Positions 1 to 6,981 of a DNA stretch of 64,000 nt are shown here, piece by piece (the first letter of the stretch is position 1; every line of letters begins with the position of its first letter). The notes under the pieces are model-generated. The model saw only the letters and a list, made by a program, of their open reading frames with translations. It did not search any database and was not told the origin of the DNA. Both the position numbers and the translations under genes were made by a program. This DNA is from Mobilitalea torta (GTDB lineage: Bacteria; Bacillota; Clostridia; Lachnospirales; Lachnospiraceae). The DNA is taken from positions 1 to 64,000 of the forward strand of contig NZ_JBNPXH010000018.1 of the NCBI RefSeq assembly GCF_050433395.1. The letters are read 5' to 3'.

Positions 1-6
1 GTCAAA

Positions 7-83
7 TCGAAAATGATGTAAACGAAAGGGCAGTTACTGGCAAGCAAAAGCTGCTTTTTCGTTTACACCATCATCGATTCTAA
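7..83. repeat. imperfect inverted repeat at the broken end of the FliD-like gene
   Basis: Two arms of roughly 20 bp, around 7-28 and 58-80, are imperfect reverse complements (TCGTTTACA-type arm against TGTAAACGA) around a loop of about 29 nt. The arm nearest the gene supplies the last codons and the stop of the FliD-like reading frame. It could be a terminator or the end of a small non-autonomous insertion. It lies at the window edge, so its full extent is unknown. Confidence 0.4.
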
Positions 84-689
84 CCTAAAGAATTTTAAGG
101 TGCTGATATTGGCCTTCTTTAAATCATTCTCATCCAATTCCAGCTTATTGTCCTTGCCAACGGTAATCCCTGCCTCAGAGAGCAGCTTAGCATTTTCCTT
201 CGTCATGCCGGTCATCCAGGCCGCATGTCTGAGAACGCCCTTCGTATCGGAATCTCCCGCCTGCTCCACCATGTCGTTGTAATCCTTAACAAAGCTTTTC
301 ACCGCCTTGGTAATAGCGGCCCAGTCATAATCCTCGGTAACGGTTTCCTTTCCATCCTCGCCCTTCGCCGTTATCCTTTTCTTTTCCCAAAGAGATGCCG
401 TGTTCAAAGCGTCCGCGGATTTCTTAAGAGCATCCGCGCTGCTCCTGGTAAGAGCAAGGCTCTGCGCCGTATCACCGGAAGCCGGGGCCGAGGACCCGTC
501 CTCCTTTTTCACATCCTGCTTGGAATAATAAGCCTTCAGCAGCCTCTGATAGCTTCCGCTCCTGATGCTGGCATAATCCGATAAATTGATGCCGCTCATG
601 GGAGAATTGGCGCCCGACGTGTTTGAAAATAAACCTGAATTGCGGTTGGTATTATATTGGTTGCCGAAAATATTAGATATCCCTGCCAT
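63..689 (-). CDS. FliD-like (flagellar cap family) protein, 3' end probably replaced
   Basis: A 208-residue soluble protein. Its Ser/Asn-rich N-terminus is followed by a helical segment and a C-terminal part (about residues 125-198) with the SFVKDYNDMV and LSEAGITVGKDNKLELD pattern typical of the C-terminal region of flagellar hook-associated protein 2 (FliD) and related short Lachnospiraceae proteins. In such proteins the KKANISTLK segment is normally followed by further residues. Here it runs into FFRLESMMV and a stop inside an inverted repeat, so the tail looks truncated or replaced. The ribosome site AAGGAGAG lies just before the ATG, and a sigma-D-like promoter is found upstream at 790-817, which fits a flagellar regulon. 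It is not a full FliD, which is usually far longer. The exact role is unknown. Confidence 0.6.
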   Translation of the reverse strand: MAGISNIFGNQYNTNRNSGLFSNTSGANSPMSGINLSDYASIRSGSYQRLLKAYYSKQDVKKEDGSSAPASGDTAQSLALTRSSADALKKSADALNTASLWEKKRITAKGEDGKETVTEDYDWAAITKAVKSFVKDYNDMVEQAGDSDTKGVLRHAAWMTGMTKENAKLLSEAGITVGKDNKLELDENDLKKANISTLKFFRLESMMV

Positions 690-789
690 AATAATCTCTC
701 CTTATGATTTGTATTAATTAATCTATCCTTCATCCTTGTGCCCGTATATTTTCGTATATGTAATGAATAGAAACTTTCCGTTATCTATA

Positions 790-817
790 TCATCGGCTAA
801 AACCCCTTATTTCTTTA
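790..817 (-). promoter_or_regulatory. candidate sigma-D (flagellar) promoter
   Basis: On the minus strand TAAA (814-817) is followed after 16 nt by GCCGATGA (790-797), close to the sigma-D/sigma-28 consensus TAAA-N15-GCCGATAA. It lies about 100 nt upstream of the FliD-like start, in the right orientation. Confidence 0.5.
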
Positions 818-958
818 GGGAGATATCTTGACCGGATCGTTTTATTTTAAACAGGAGACGATTTGAAGTGCCTTATATATAAAGCTCTAGAAGTATAGTA
901 CCGATAATGATGTGCATATAAATAATGAACATTGGTAGTTCAACAATAATCTGTCGCC

Positions 959-1303
959 TTAATCAAGTATTTTGGGTACGAGTTGCCCCGTAATTCTGTT
1001 CCATGTTATTTTTATCTTTGTAATCTTTCCCGCTTCTGCCATAATATAATTTTTGCGCAGTCCACATTTAAAATCTATCCTGACATCTTCACTGATTGGT
1101 ACCTCCAGCACGTTATCCCTTGCTAAATCCCCAACAAATTCTCCATTGATTCGTATTTCTACGCTCGGATTGATTACAAATACTTGTGTATACCCATAAA
1201 TAATAACTTTACTATTACTGCTTAATGGATAACCGCATTTTATACAGTTCGTCGCTTTATCGGATATGCTTGCGCCACATTCAGGGCATTCAATAATAGC
1301 CAT
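959..1303 (-). CDS. zinc-ribbon domain protein
   Basis: A 114-residue protein. The N-terminus carries a zinc ribbon: CPECG at residues 6-10 and CIKCGYPL near residue 20, giving two CxxC pairs that should bind one zinc ion. The remainder (about residues 35-114) looks like a small beta-rich domain (VEIRINGEFVGDL) similar to those placed behind zinc ribbons in many Firmicutes proteins, and no membrane segment is obvious. A good ribosome site (GGGGGAAGG) precedes the ATG. Nothing in the neighbourhood suggests a pathway, so the function is unknown. Confidence 0.75.
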   Translation of the reverse strand: MAIIECPECGASISDKATNCIKCGYPLSSNSKVIIYGYTQVFVINPSVEIRINGEFVGDLARDNVLEVPISEDVRIDFKCGLRKNYIMAEAGKITKIKITWNRITGQLVPKILD

Positions 1304-1367
1304 GTACCTTCCCCCTATCTATGTATTTAATTAAATAATAGTCCGCTTTCTTCCAACTGTCAATTCA

Positions 1368-1380
1368 GGTGTCAGGCACC
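1368..1380 (+). repeat. 13-bp repeat GGTGTCAGGCACC (copy 1)
   Basis: An exact inverted copy is at 2167-2179, so the pair flanks the BIG2-protein gene. The 13-mer is itself a near-palindrome (GGTG...CACC), as in REP-like intergenic repeats. Confidence 0.6.
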
Positions 1381-1466
1381 AGATAGTGATTTATGATAGA
1401 TATACCTCCAATTATTTGTTATAATGGTAAGTGTTGTAATAGTGATATATCTTAAGGAGGGAGATC

Positions 1467-2006
1467 ATGAAGAGAATTGTATCATCATTATTAATATTTG
1501 TCATGTGCCTGTCTTTATCCATGCCTATATCAGCAGGTGCTGCCACAATTAAAATCAGCAAGGCAAAGGCTACCATGGAGGTCGACTCAACACTTGTTCT
1601 GAAGTTAAGCGGTACAGATGACAAAGCAGCCTGGAGCACGAGTAAAAAGACGGTTGCATCTGTTAGCAGCAATGGGGAAATTACTGCAAAATCACCGGGA
1701 CAAGCTACGGTTACCGCTACTGTCAACAAGAAAAAGTACTCCTGTACCGTGACGGTTGTGGACAGTAATGCCGATAACGCAGTAGCTGCTCCTTCGCCCA
1801 GCCCGGCCCCAACACCAACTCCCACTAAGACGGTATCCTCAGACGAAAAACAGAATGAAAAGAGCATTACCGTATATGTAACTAAAACCGGTTCAAAATA
1901 TCATAGGAGCGGCTGTCGGTATCTGAACAAAAGCAAGATATCCATTGATCTATCTTCTGCAAAATCCATGTACACGCCTTGCAGCGTTTGCAATCCTCCA
2001 AAATAA
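1467..2006 (+). CDS. secreted BIG2 (bacterial Ig-like) protein with Cys/His C-terminal motif
   Basis: A 179-residue exported protein. Residues 1-26 form a signal peptide (KR, hydrophobic core, AGAA cleavage region). Residues about 27-98 form one Ig-like group 2 domain, with the usual TLVLKLSG, AAWSTSKKTVASVSSNGEITA and PGQATVTAT elements. A Pro/Ser/Thr linker (about 108-120) leads to a C-terminal module with the pattern YHRxGCRYL...S...I.L..A...Y.PCSVCNP. That Cys/His motif is also seen at the C-terminus of secreted nucleases and ComEC-type hydrolases and probably binds metal. AAGGAGGGAGATC precedes the ATG. The protein is probably surface-located or secreted; no enzyme domain is visible. A hairpin terminator follows. 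Confidence 0.8.
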   Translation: MKRIVSSLLIFVMCLSLSMPISAGAATIKISKAKATMEVDSTLVLKLSGTDDKAAWSTSKKTVASVSSNGEITAKSPGQATVTATVNKKKYSCTVTVVDSNADNAVAAPSPSPAPTPTPTKTVSSDEKQNEKSITVYVTKTGSKYHRSGCRYLNKSKISIDLSSAKSMYTPCSVCNPPK

Positions 2007-2010
2007 TTAT

Positions 2011-2036
2011 GACCCCGGCCAGCAATGACCGGGGTC
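2011..2036 (+). terminator. hairpin terminator after the BIG2 gene
   Basis: GACCCCGG (2011-2018) pairs perfectly with CCGGGGTC (2029-2036) around a 10-nt loop, five bases after the stop codon. The downstream U-tract is poor, so termination may be incomplete. Confidence 0.6.
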
Positions 2037-2166
2037 TCTATAGGGGTTCCTACAAAATTATCTGAATCACAAAATCACAGGCCTTCCGTTTTACCTCCGC
2101 CCCAGCTCTTCTATCACTCAAAATGAATTGTGGGCTTTTGCGACTACAACTACCATGGGTTATGGC

Positions 2167-2179
2167 GGTGCCTGACACC
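2167..2179 (-). repeat. 13-bp repeat GGTGTCAGGCACC (copy 2, inverted)
   Basis: Reverse complement of the copy at 1368-1380. It lies just beyond the MFS remnant, so the two copies bracket an 812-bp segment. Confidence 0.6.
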
Positions 2180-2193
2180 GGGTTTTATTTTTT

Positions 2194-2345
2194 TCAACCC
2201 CTTACCGTTTTTTGCAGCAGCACCAAAACCAGCGCAATCACGCAGGTGGCTGCAGCCACAAGAAATGACGCGGTATATACGCCGCTTTTGACAAACATAT
2301 TGGAGATAATGGGAAATACCAAGGCGGAAACGCCAAAAACGGCAC
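2194..2345 (-). pseudogene. remnant: C-terminal end of an MFS transporter
   Basis: Read on the minus strand this gives about 50 codons ending in TGA at 2194-2196. The peptide contains FPIISNMFVKSGVYTASF and a run of hydrophobic residues ending LLQKTVRG, which looks like the final transmembrane helix and tail of a major facilitator superfamily permease. There is no start codon or N-terminal part. The frame stops being MFS-like near 2345, where an oxidoreductase remnant on the other strand begins. It is a deletion scar and not expected to be functional. Confidence 0.6.
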
Positions 2346-2964
2346 GGAAGAAATAGCAAAAAATTTAAGTAGTTCGGGACTTAATGTAACATCACTCACA
2401 TCATCGGATTTAGAAAAAGAAGGGAACGCAGAACAAGTTGTAGCGGAAGCCCTTCAAAAATTAGGTGGGCTTGATGGCTTAGTTTTAAACCATGCTTATT
2501 CTATGTGGAGCGAAATCGGCCAATGGACAGCAAAGGACATAGACTCTCATCTGCTTGTAAATGTTCGCGCCTCCATGATGATGATTCAATCGTTTGTTAA
2601 TCAAATTGATACCTCGAAGGACAACGCAATTACACTTTTTACAAGCGGTCAGTATTTAAGTCCTATGCCAAATGAAATCGCTTATTGTATATCGAAAGAA
2701 GCTATTATTTGCTTATGCCGTCAATCGTCATACTTGCTTGGAGATAGAAACATCCAGGTTAATTGCATAAACCCCGGGCCGAACGACACGGGTTATTGTT
2801 TTGGCGATGCATACGATGATATGGCAAAGCGCTTTCCGTCAGGGCGTTGGGGAACGCCTGACGATGCCGCCGATTTGGTGCTTTTTTTACATAGTTCTTA
2901 CGCGAAATGGATAACAGGACAAATCATAGCAAGTGACGGCGGAGTCAAGAAATATTGGAAATAA
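2341..2964 (+). pseudogene. 5'-truncated short-chain dehydrogenase/reductase (SDR)
   Basis: The frame is open from about 2341 (AKNGTEEIAKNLSS...) to the stop at 2964, some 207 codons; the first internal ATG is at 2503. The SDR core is clear: GGLDGLVLNHAYS corresponds to the NNAG-like strand, YCISK holds the catalytic Tyr and Lys, NPGPNDTGY follows, and GRWGTPDDAADLVLFL with a final DGG is the usual C-terminus. The N-terminal beta strand and the TGxxxGIG cofactor loop (about 25-35 residues) are missing, because the upstream DNA belongs to an MFS remnant on the other strand. Without that loop NAD(P) binding is unlikely. If translated from 2503 it would make a 153-residue fragment. It is probably a decayed gene. 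Confidence 0.7.
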
Positions 2965-2994
2965 TAATGAGCCGGTGTTTGAGACCAATCAATC

Positions 2995-3960
2995 TCAACC
3001 GTTTTGGATCGTGACCTTTTTAACCGTTTTCCTTTCGCCCGGTATTCTGGCCAACGGTAGTGAATCCTTAACCATATACCTTATCTGAGGGGTGAATATA
3101 AATATGGGGGTATTCCCCAATCCGTCACTGAGCACCAGTATACCCGGTTCATTGATATACACCTCACCGCTTCCGGTGGTATTTGTTGCGGCACCAAAGG
3201 AAATCTGATCCCCTACCGACATGGATGACTGTACAGCAAGGATATAGTCCGTATCACAGCCTGGAGAGTAGGGATCGGGAGGCGTCAGATAGGCGATGCC
3301 CGGATCATACACCGAACCCGCACCAAGATATATCGCGGCGATTCTGCTTAACGATACATATCCGTAATCCGAGCCGTTCTGTATGATTAACAGTCCCGGC
3401 TCATCGGCGCTGGGAGCAGTATATACTCCAATAGCTACCCCTGACAACGTAGCCAGTTGGTCTACAAACAAGGTCATGGTAGTAGCGGGATATAGGACCG
3501 CTATCTGCTCCAGCAGATTAGCCAGCTGCCTGATGGCAAAGCATCCTGTGCTGTCCGCCATTGTACCCGTAGCCCCAGTATCGCCCGTCGGGCCAGTGGG
3601 ACCGGTGGCTCCCGTAAGACCAGCTATTCCAGCAGGACCAGTTGCTCCGGTAGGACCGGTAATTCCCTGTTCTGAGGTTGCCAGCGCACTCTGCATCTTA
3701 TTCTTACACAGCAGTTGATTCTGGCCAATCGTATCCAACATTGATCTTACGCTATCATTGGCCGCAAGTATGTCCTCCACAGTTGCCGGCGGTCCGCTGA
3801 TACCGGGCAGGGTTCCCAGTACATACTGGAGCTTCTCCCCCTCTGCATTGATGATATGGCTTAAAGCCAGTTCCTCCATGGCAATAGAGGATAATATCTG
3901 ATTCACAGCATCCTCCCTTGTAATCGGCGGGCTGATTGCCGGAAAATTAGGCATAGACAT
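2995..3960 (-). CDS. collagen-like repeat protein, spore-surface (BclA-like) type
   Basis: A 321-residue protein. Residues 1-100 form a helical N-terminal region (PPITREDAVNQILSSIAMEE...) commonly seen in clostridial collagen-like spore proteins. Residues about 103-135 are a short collagen stretch of Gly-X-Y triplets (GPTGATGPAGIAG and similar, with many GPTG units). The remaining 180 residues form a beta-rich C-terminal domain like the BclA/C1q-type trimerising head, containing IGVYTAPSADEPGLL and DQISFGAATNTTGSGEVYI. Proteins of this build coat exosporia or spore surfaces; that role is inferred here. The ribosome site GAGGAAG lies upstream. No signal peptide is seen, as expected for mother-cell spore coat proteins. 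Confidence 0.8.
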   Translation of the reverse strand: MSMPNFPAISPPITREDAVNQILSSIAMEELALSHIINAEGEKLQYVLGTLPGISGPPATVEDILAANDSVRSMLDTIGQNQLLCKNKMQSALATSEQGITGPTGATGPAGIAGLTGATGPTGPTGDTGATGTMADSTGCFAIRQLANLLEQIAVLYPATTMTLFVDQLATLSGVAIGVYTAPSADEPGLLIIQNGSDYGYVSLSRIAAIYLGAGSVYDPGIAYLTPPDPYSPGCDTDYILAVQSSMSVGDQISFGAATNTTGSGEVYINEPGILVLSDGLGNTPIFIFTPQIRYMVKDSLPLARIPGERKTVKKVTIQNG

Positions 3961-4257
3961 ATTAAATACACTTCCTCTCTAAATAAACAGATGTCTTACT
4001 ATAACTTCTTTTATAACTTAGTTCAATAACATACTATGAGCGACATCGCCATATTGTTACATAAAAACTCTATATTCGTCATTAACCCCGTATCATTGAC
4101 ATTAGGGCCGGCATACGATACGCTCCTTTTCCTTAATCTTCAAGTACGTCCATATGATAACCGGATAACCATCATTTAAATATTACATTTGTGTTACGCA
4201 TATGTTACAATTCAATTGTTCCTAAGAGATAGTAATCTTCATAAGGAGGCAGACATT
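3961..4257. promoter_or_regulatory. divergent intergenic region with possible sporulation promoter
   Basis: This stretch separates the collagen-like gene from a tiny plus-strand gene and should carry both promoters. CATATGTTA at 4199-4207 matches the CATANNNTA -10 pattern of sigma-K, but I cannot find the matching -35 at the proper distance. The assignment is weak. Confidence 0.25.
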
Positions 4258-4335
4258 ATGTGTTTTAAATTTAGCTCATGCAATTTCAATGATTTGTTAA
4301 ATCAGATTTTAAAATACTGTAATCTTGGAAATTAG
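4258..4335 (+). CDS. 25-residue Cys-containing peptide
   Basis: A very short gene: ATG at 4258, TAG at 4333-4335, 25 codons. It is preceded by a near-perfect ribosome site (ATAAGGAGGCAGACATT) at ideal spacing and followed within about 15 nt by a strong GC hairpin with a T-run, so it has the outline of a complete independent gene. The product (begins MCFKFSSCNFND) has three cysteines, at positions 2, 8 and 21, and a hydrophobic second half. It is divergent from the collagen-like gene and has no family I recognise. It could be a spore peptide, a signalling or toxic peptide, or a leader. Confidence 0.5.
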   Translation: MCFKFSSCNFNDLLNQILKYCNLGN

Positions 4336-4346
4336 TTTTAGCTCCC

Positions 4347-4377
4347 CCGGGCCCGTCCATTGCGATGGGCCCTTTTT
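4347..4377 (+). terminator. rho-independent terminator after the small peptide gene
   Basis: GGGCCC near 4349 pairs with GGGCCC at 4367-4372, with an inner CCAT-TGCG-ATGG stem, followed by TTTTTT. This is a strong classical terminator. Confidence 0.8.
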
Positions 4378-4406
4378 TCAATTCATGAATCGCTTAATAA
4401 ATTTAA

Positions 4407-4782
4407 AAAATACTTAACACGAGAATAGTAGGCGCGGCTATACTTGCGACGCAAGTTCTAAGCGACTACGACAAGAAAAAGCAACAGAGTAACATATTAA
4501 GCCAGTTGGGAATGACAGAGAAGCAAATATTAAAGCTCGGAACACGCCAACTATTTATATTATTCGTTCTCCCGATTCTTCCTGCAATAATCATTGGTGT
4601 TAGCCTTATAGTATCTGTGGCAAATAATATGCAGCATAGCGAGTATGGCATGTATAGTTTCCCAATTTTTGAAAATAAAACTTTGGATTTTTCAGACAAT
4701 TAGTATTTCAATCATATTCTTCATGCTTTTGTACGGCGTTTACTATATTGCAGCTCGATTCAGCTGCAAAAAGCAGTTATAG
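4407..4782 (+). pseudogene. remnant: C-terminal part of an FtsX-like (BceB-type) ABC permease
   Basis: Starting about 4407 the frame reads ILNTRIVGAAILATQVLSDY, then SQLGMTEKQILKLGTRQL and a transmembrane helix (FILFVLPILPAIIIGVSLIV). This is the arrangement of the last two helices of FtsX/MacB-like permeases of antimicrobial-peptide transporters. The frame hits TAG at about 4700. The final helix (ISIIFFMLLYGVYYIAARF) continues in the neighbouring +1 frame to TAG at 4780-4782, so one base was gained or lost in the A/T-rich run at about 4660-4700. The N-terminal three quarters and the partner ATPase are absent. This is a decayed fragment beside the 3' end of tRNA-Lys. Confidence 0.7.
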
Positions 4783-4995
4783 GTTACATCAACATAAATA
4801 ATACATTGCCGCCCAACGGAAATAAAAAAAACGTTGTTGTGGCGGAATAATAAATTTCATTTTTTACTACGGAACAAACTCTCAAGAAGTCCAGATTTTA
4901 TATGGGTTTGAGCGACTATCGACTTACCAAAACCAGGACAAGAAAAAAGCACCTACCCCACAGCTCCTATGTCTGCAAAATAGATACTTTGTAAG
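4783..4995. other. gene-free stretch beside tRNA-Lys
   Basis: No coding region is recognised. A hairpin with CCGCCCAACG (about 4810-4819) against CGTTGTTGTGGCGG (about 4834-4847) could be a terminator or remnant. No second copy of the tRNA 3' end was spotted. Confidence 0.4.
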
Positions 4996-5068
4996 TGCAT
5001 CTCCAGGGGCTCGAACCCTGGACACCCTGATTAAGAGTCAGGTGCTCTACCAACTGAGCTAGAGATGC
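4996..5068 (-). tRNA. tRNA-Lys (anticodon CTT)
   Basis: A 73-nt cloverleaf on the minus strand. The acceptor arms GCATCTC and GAGATGC pair fully, the D-arm contains AGCTCAGTTGGTAGAGC, the anticodon stem-loop CTGACTCTTAATCAG gives CTT, and the T-arm is CCAGGGTTCGAGCCCTGG. The discriminator base is A and CCA is not encoded. It reads AAG codons. Confidence 0.95.
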
Positions 5069-5114
5069 TCATGTGCTTGTCCTTGTTTTGTCTTCATCAC
5101 CGGACGCAAGTGTT

Positions 5115-5143
5115 ATTATATATAATCCAGAAACAAATTGCAA
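5115..5143 (-). promoter_or_regulatory. sigma-A promoter of tRNA-Lys
   Basis: On the minus strand TTGCAA (5138-5143), a 17-nt spacer and TATAAT (5115-5120) lie about 47 nt upstream of the mature tRNA 5' end. Confidence 0.75.
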
Positions 5144-5267
5144 GTGTTTTTTTTATTTTTTTTAAAAAATCAAAAAACTGCTGTCAAATCCCTTGCAACC
5201 TTCGATGAAATGGGAAGAAAATTGTTGATTCCACAAGCTTTTCTTCCCATTTACACCGATTATCATC

Positions 5268-5585
5268 TTATTTGTGAGCATCCAGCTTTGCCTGAAGTTC
5301 CTGCTTCGACACCAGCCCGATGATTTTATCCACCGGCTCGCCGTTCTTAATGAACATCAGCGTGGGAATTGTCATGATACGATACTTTTCCGCAGTCGCC
5401 TGCTCCTGATCCACATTCAGCTTTCCAATCTTGAAGGTTCCCTTATATTCATCAGCCAATTCAGCTACAATCGGCGCAACCATCTTGCAGGGACCGCACC
5501 AATCGGCATAAAAATCCACCAATACCGGAATATCTGACTCTAATGCCTCTTTTTGAAAATTCGCATCTGTAAATTGAAATGCCAT
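5268..5585 (-). CDS. trxA: thioredoxin
   Basis: A 105-residue cytoplasmic protein-disulfide reductase of normal thioredoxin length. The active site WCGPC is at about residues 30-34, preceded by the conserved VLVDFYAD strand. The cis-proline motif TIPTLMFIKNG and the C-terminal G(L)VSKQEL helix are present. It passes electrons from thioredoxin reductase to ribonucleotide reductase and other targets; the reductase is not encoded nearby. TGGAGGAAAACAA gives a good ribosome site. It is a single-gene unit by appearance. Confidence 0.96.
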   Translation of the reverse strand: MAFQFTDANFQKEALESDIPVLVDFYADWCGPCKMVAPIVAELADEYKGTFKIGKLNVDQEQATAEKYRIMTIPTLMFIKNGEPVDKIIGLVSKQELQAKLDAHK

Positions 5586-5762
5586 TTGTTTTCCTCCATT
5601 CCTTATCTCAGCCGGTGTCTTTGTCCTGGTATACAGCGCTGCTTTCCCAGCCTTCCGGTTAAGAATTCATCCTATAATTAACTAGTATCTCAACAATTGC
5701 TATTATTATGTGGTTACAAGGATATATTATATCAGTATCTACAAAAAAACAAGTATGAAAGG

Positions 5763-5906
5763 CTACTTTTTCTTTTTCTTCTTGGTACCTTTATTCAATA
5801 TGCCCGCCACTTCATCCCAGGACTTCTTTATTCTGAGAATCTTCCGGTCGATCTTCGGATTGGTTCCGGTAACCTTAGCAACCTGGGACCTCCAGCCCTT
5901 GCTCAT
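5763..5906 (-). CDS. 47-residue basic protein downstream of trmB
   Basis: ATG at 5906 to TAG at 5763. The product begins MSKGWRSQVAKVTGTNPK and ends in a lysine run (KGTKKKKKK). It has 47 residues, is strongly basic, with two tryptophans and no cysteine or membrane helix. It starts 31 nt after the trmB stop on the same strand, so it is probably the second gene of a trmB operon, with a modest purine-rich ribosome site (GGCAGGGTG). I know no family for it. The charge suggests RNA, ribosome or nucleoid binding, but that is only a guess. Confidence 0.6.
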   Translation of the reverse strand: MSKGWRSQVAKVTGTNPKIDRKILRIKKSWDEVAGILNKGTKKKKKK

Positions 5907-5937
5907 AGCATCACCCTGCCTGCTTATTTATAACATT

Positions 5938-6597
5938 CTATGAACCATCGGCAGAATTAATCCCCCGGTAAGCCACCAATCTGTGAATTGGATTCCCCTC
6001 GGCAGAAAAACGCTCCTCATATTCCGTCATGATATTTCCTTCCACATACTCACTGTGATGCAGATCATAAGTGACTTCCTTCAGCTTCCATCCCGCGGCC
6101 GCCGCCTCTTCCACAGAAAAATCAAAAAGCATACGATTATCCGTCTTAAAGATCACTTCTCCTTCTTGCTTCAGGCAACGGTCGTATTTGGCCAGGAACT
6201 CTCTGCTGGTCAGCCTGCGCTTCGCATGGCGGTCCTTCGGCCAGGGATCGGAAAAATTCAGATAGATCCGGTCTATCTCCTCCCTGTCAAAGATCTCACC
6301 CAGATATTCCGCGTCGAAGCGTATAAAATACAGATTCGGCAGCTCCATCTCCGCCCTTTTCTCCAGGGCCCGAAGCAATACGCTGGAATATTTCTCAATA
6401 CCGATATAATTAATCTGGGGATTGGCCGCAGCAAGCTCCATAATAAATTTTCCTTTTCCCATACCAATTTCCACATGCAGCGGGCGGTCATTGCCAAAGA
6501 GACTTTTCCACCGGCCCTTTTGCCGCTCCGGTTCATGGACTACCGCCTCATTGGCCGCAACCATTTCTCTCGAACCTCTTATATTCCTAAGTCTCAT
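5938..6597 (-). CDS. trmB: tRNA (guanine-N7-)-methyltransferase
   Basis: A 219-residue SAM-dependent enzyme that makes m7G46 in the variable loop of tRNAs. The SAM site VEIGMGKGKF (about residues 40-50) and the following NYIGIEKYSSVLL are typical. The signature NFSDPWPKDRHAKRRL (about residues 113-130) holds the catalytic Asp, and the C-terminal EYE(E)RF motif is present. Length matches the family. GAGAAGGAAC precedes the ATG. A small basic protein gene follows at 31 nt. Confidence 0.96.
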   Translation of the reverse strand: MRLRNIRGSREMVAANEAVVHEPERQKGRWKSLFGNDRPLHVEIGMGKGKFIMELAAANPQINYIGIEKYSSVLLRALEKRAEMELPNLYFIRFDAEYLGEIFDREEIDRIYLNFSDPWPKDRHAKRRLTSREFLAKYDRCLKQEGEVIFKTDNRMLFDFSVEEAAAAGWKLKEVTYDLHHSEYVEGNIMTEYEERFSAEGNPIHRLVAYRGINSADGS

Positions 6598-6726
6598 GTT
6601 CCTTCTCCATTCTGATGAAATACTGCGAATGATACGGAGTCCTTCGCGTCTCCTATTATAAAAGTAATCTACCGCTTCGTCAATTGTTCCTTTCGGTAAA
6701 AAAACTCCTTTGAAAACACTGGCTCA

Positions 6727-6932
6727 TATAGTATAATGTCGACAGACATTATACTGCGCCGACCAGCGGGCGTGCGCATCATGGCACGCAGTGCCTAGCG
6801 TGAACACCTGTGTTCATGCTATAATGTCGACAGACATTATACTGCGCCGACCAGCGGGCGTGCGCATCATGGCACGCAGTACCTAGCGTGAACACTTGTG
6901 TTCATGCTATAATGTCGACAGACATTGTATAC
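6727..6932. repeat. tandem 88-bp palindromic repeats (two 84-bp units, A and B)
   Basis: Two 84-bp units, 6745-6828 and 6833-6916, differ at two positions and are separated by GACA. Each begins GACATTATA and ends TATAATGTC, so a unit can fold into a long hairpin, with inner palindromes such as GGCACGCAGTGCC. Half-termini flank the array (GTATAATGTC at 6731-6740 and GACATTGTATAC from 6921). A diverged relative lies at 41425-41498. It contains no coding frame and looks like a dispersed structured repeat family. It fills most of the gap between trmB and the next gene. Confidence 0.85.
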
Positions 6933-6981
6933 TATGGATTGTGATATTAGGGAATAATCCGCATGAAAGGAGAACGGAAGA

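Noticed and set aside
1412..1867. 151-codon minus-strand frame over the BIG2 gene
   Set aside because: It is antisense to a well-supported secreted protein with good ribosome site; composition mirrors that gene.
2123..2359. Two small opposite frames (77 and 69 codons)
   Set aside because: They lie over the MFS remnant in other frames; the third frame, which matches a transporter end, explains the DNA better.
6727..6932. Possible CRISPR array from the evenly spaced repeats
   Set aside because: There are only two full units, they abut with 4 nt between them, there are no unique spacers and no cas genes.
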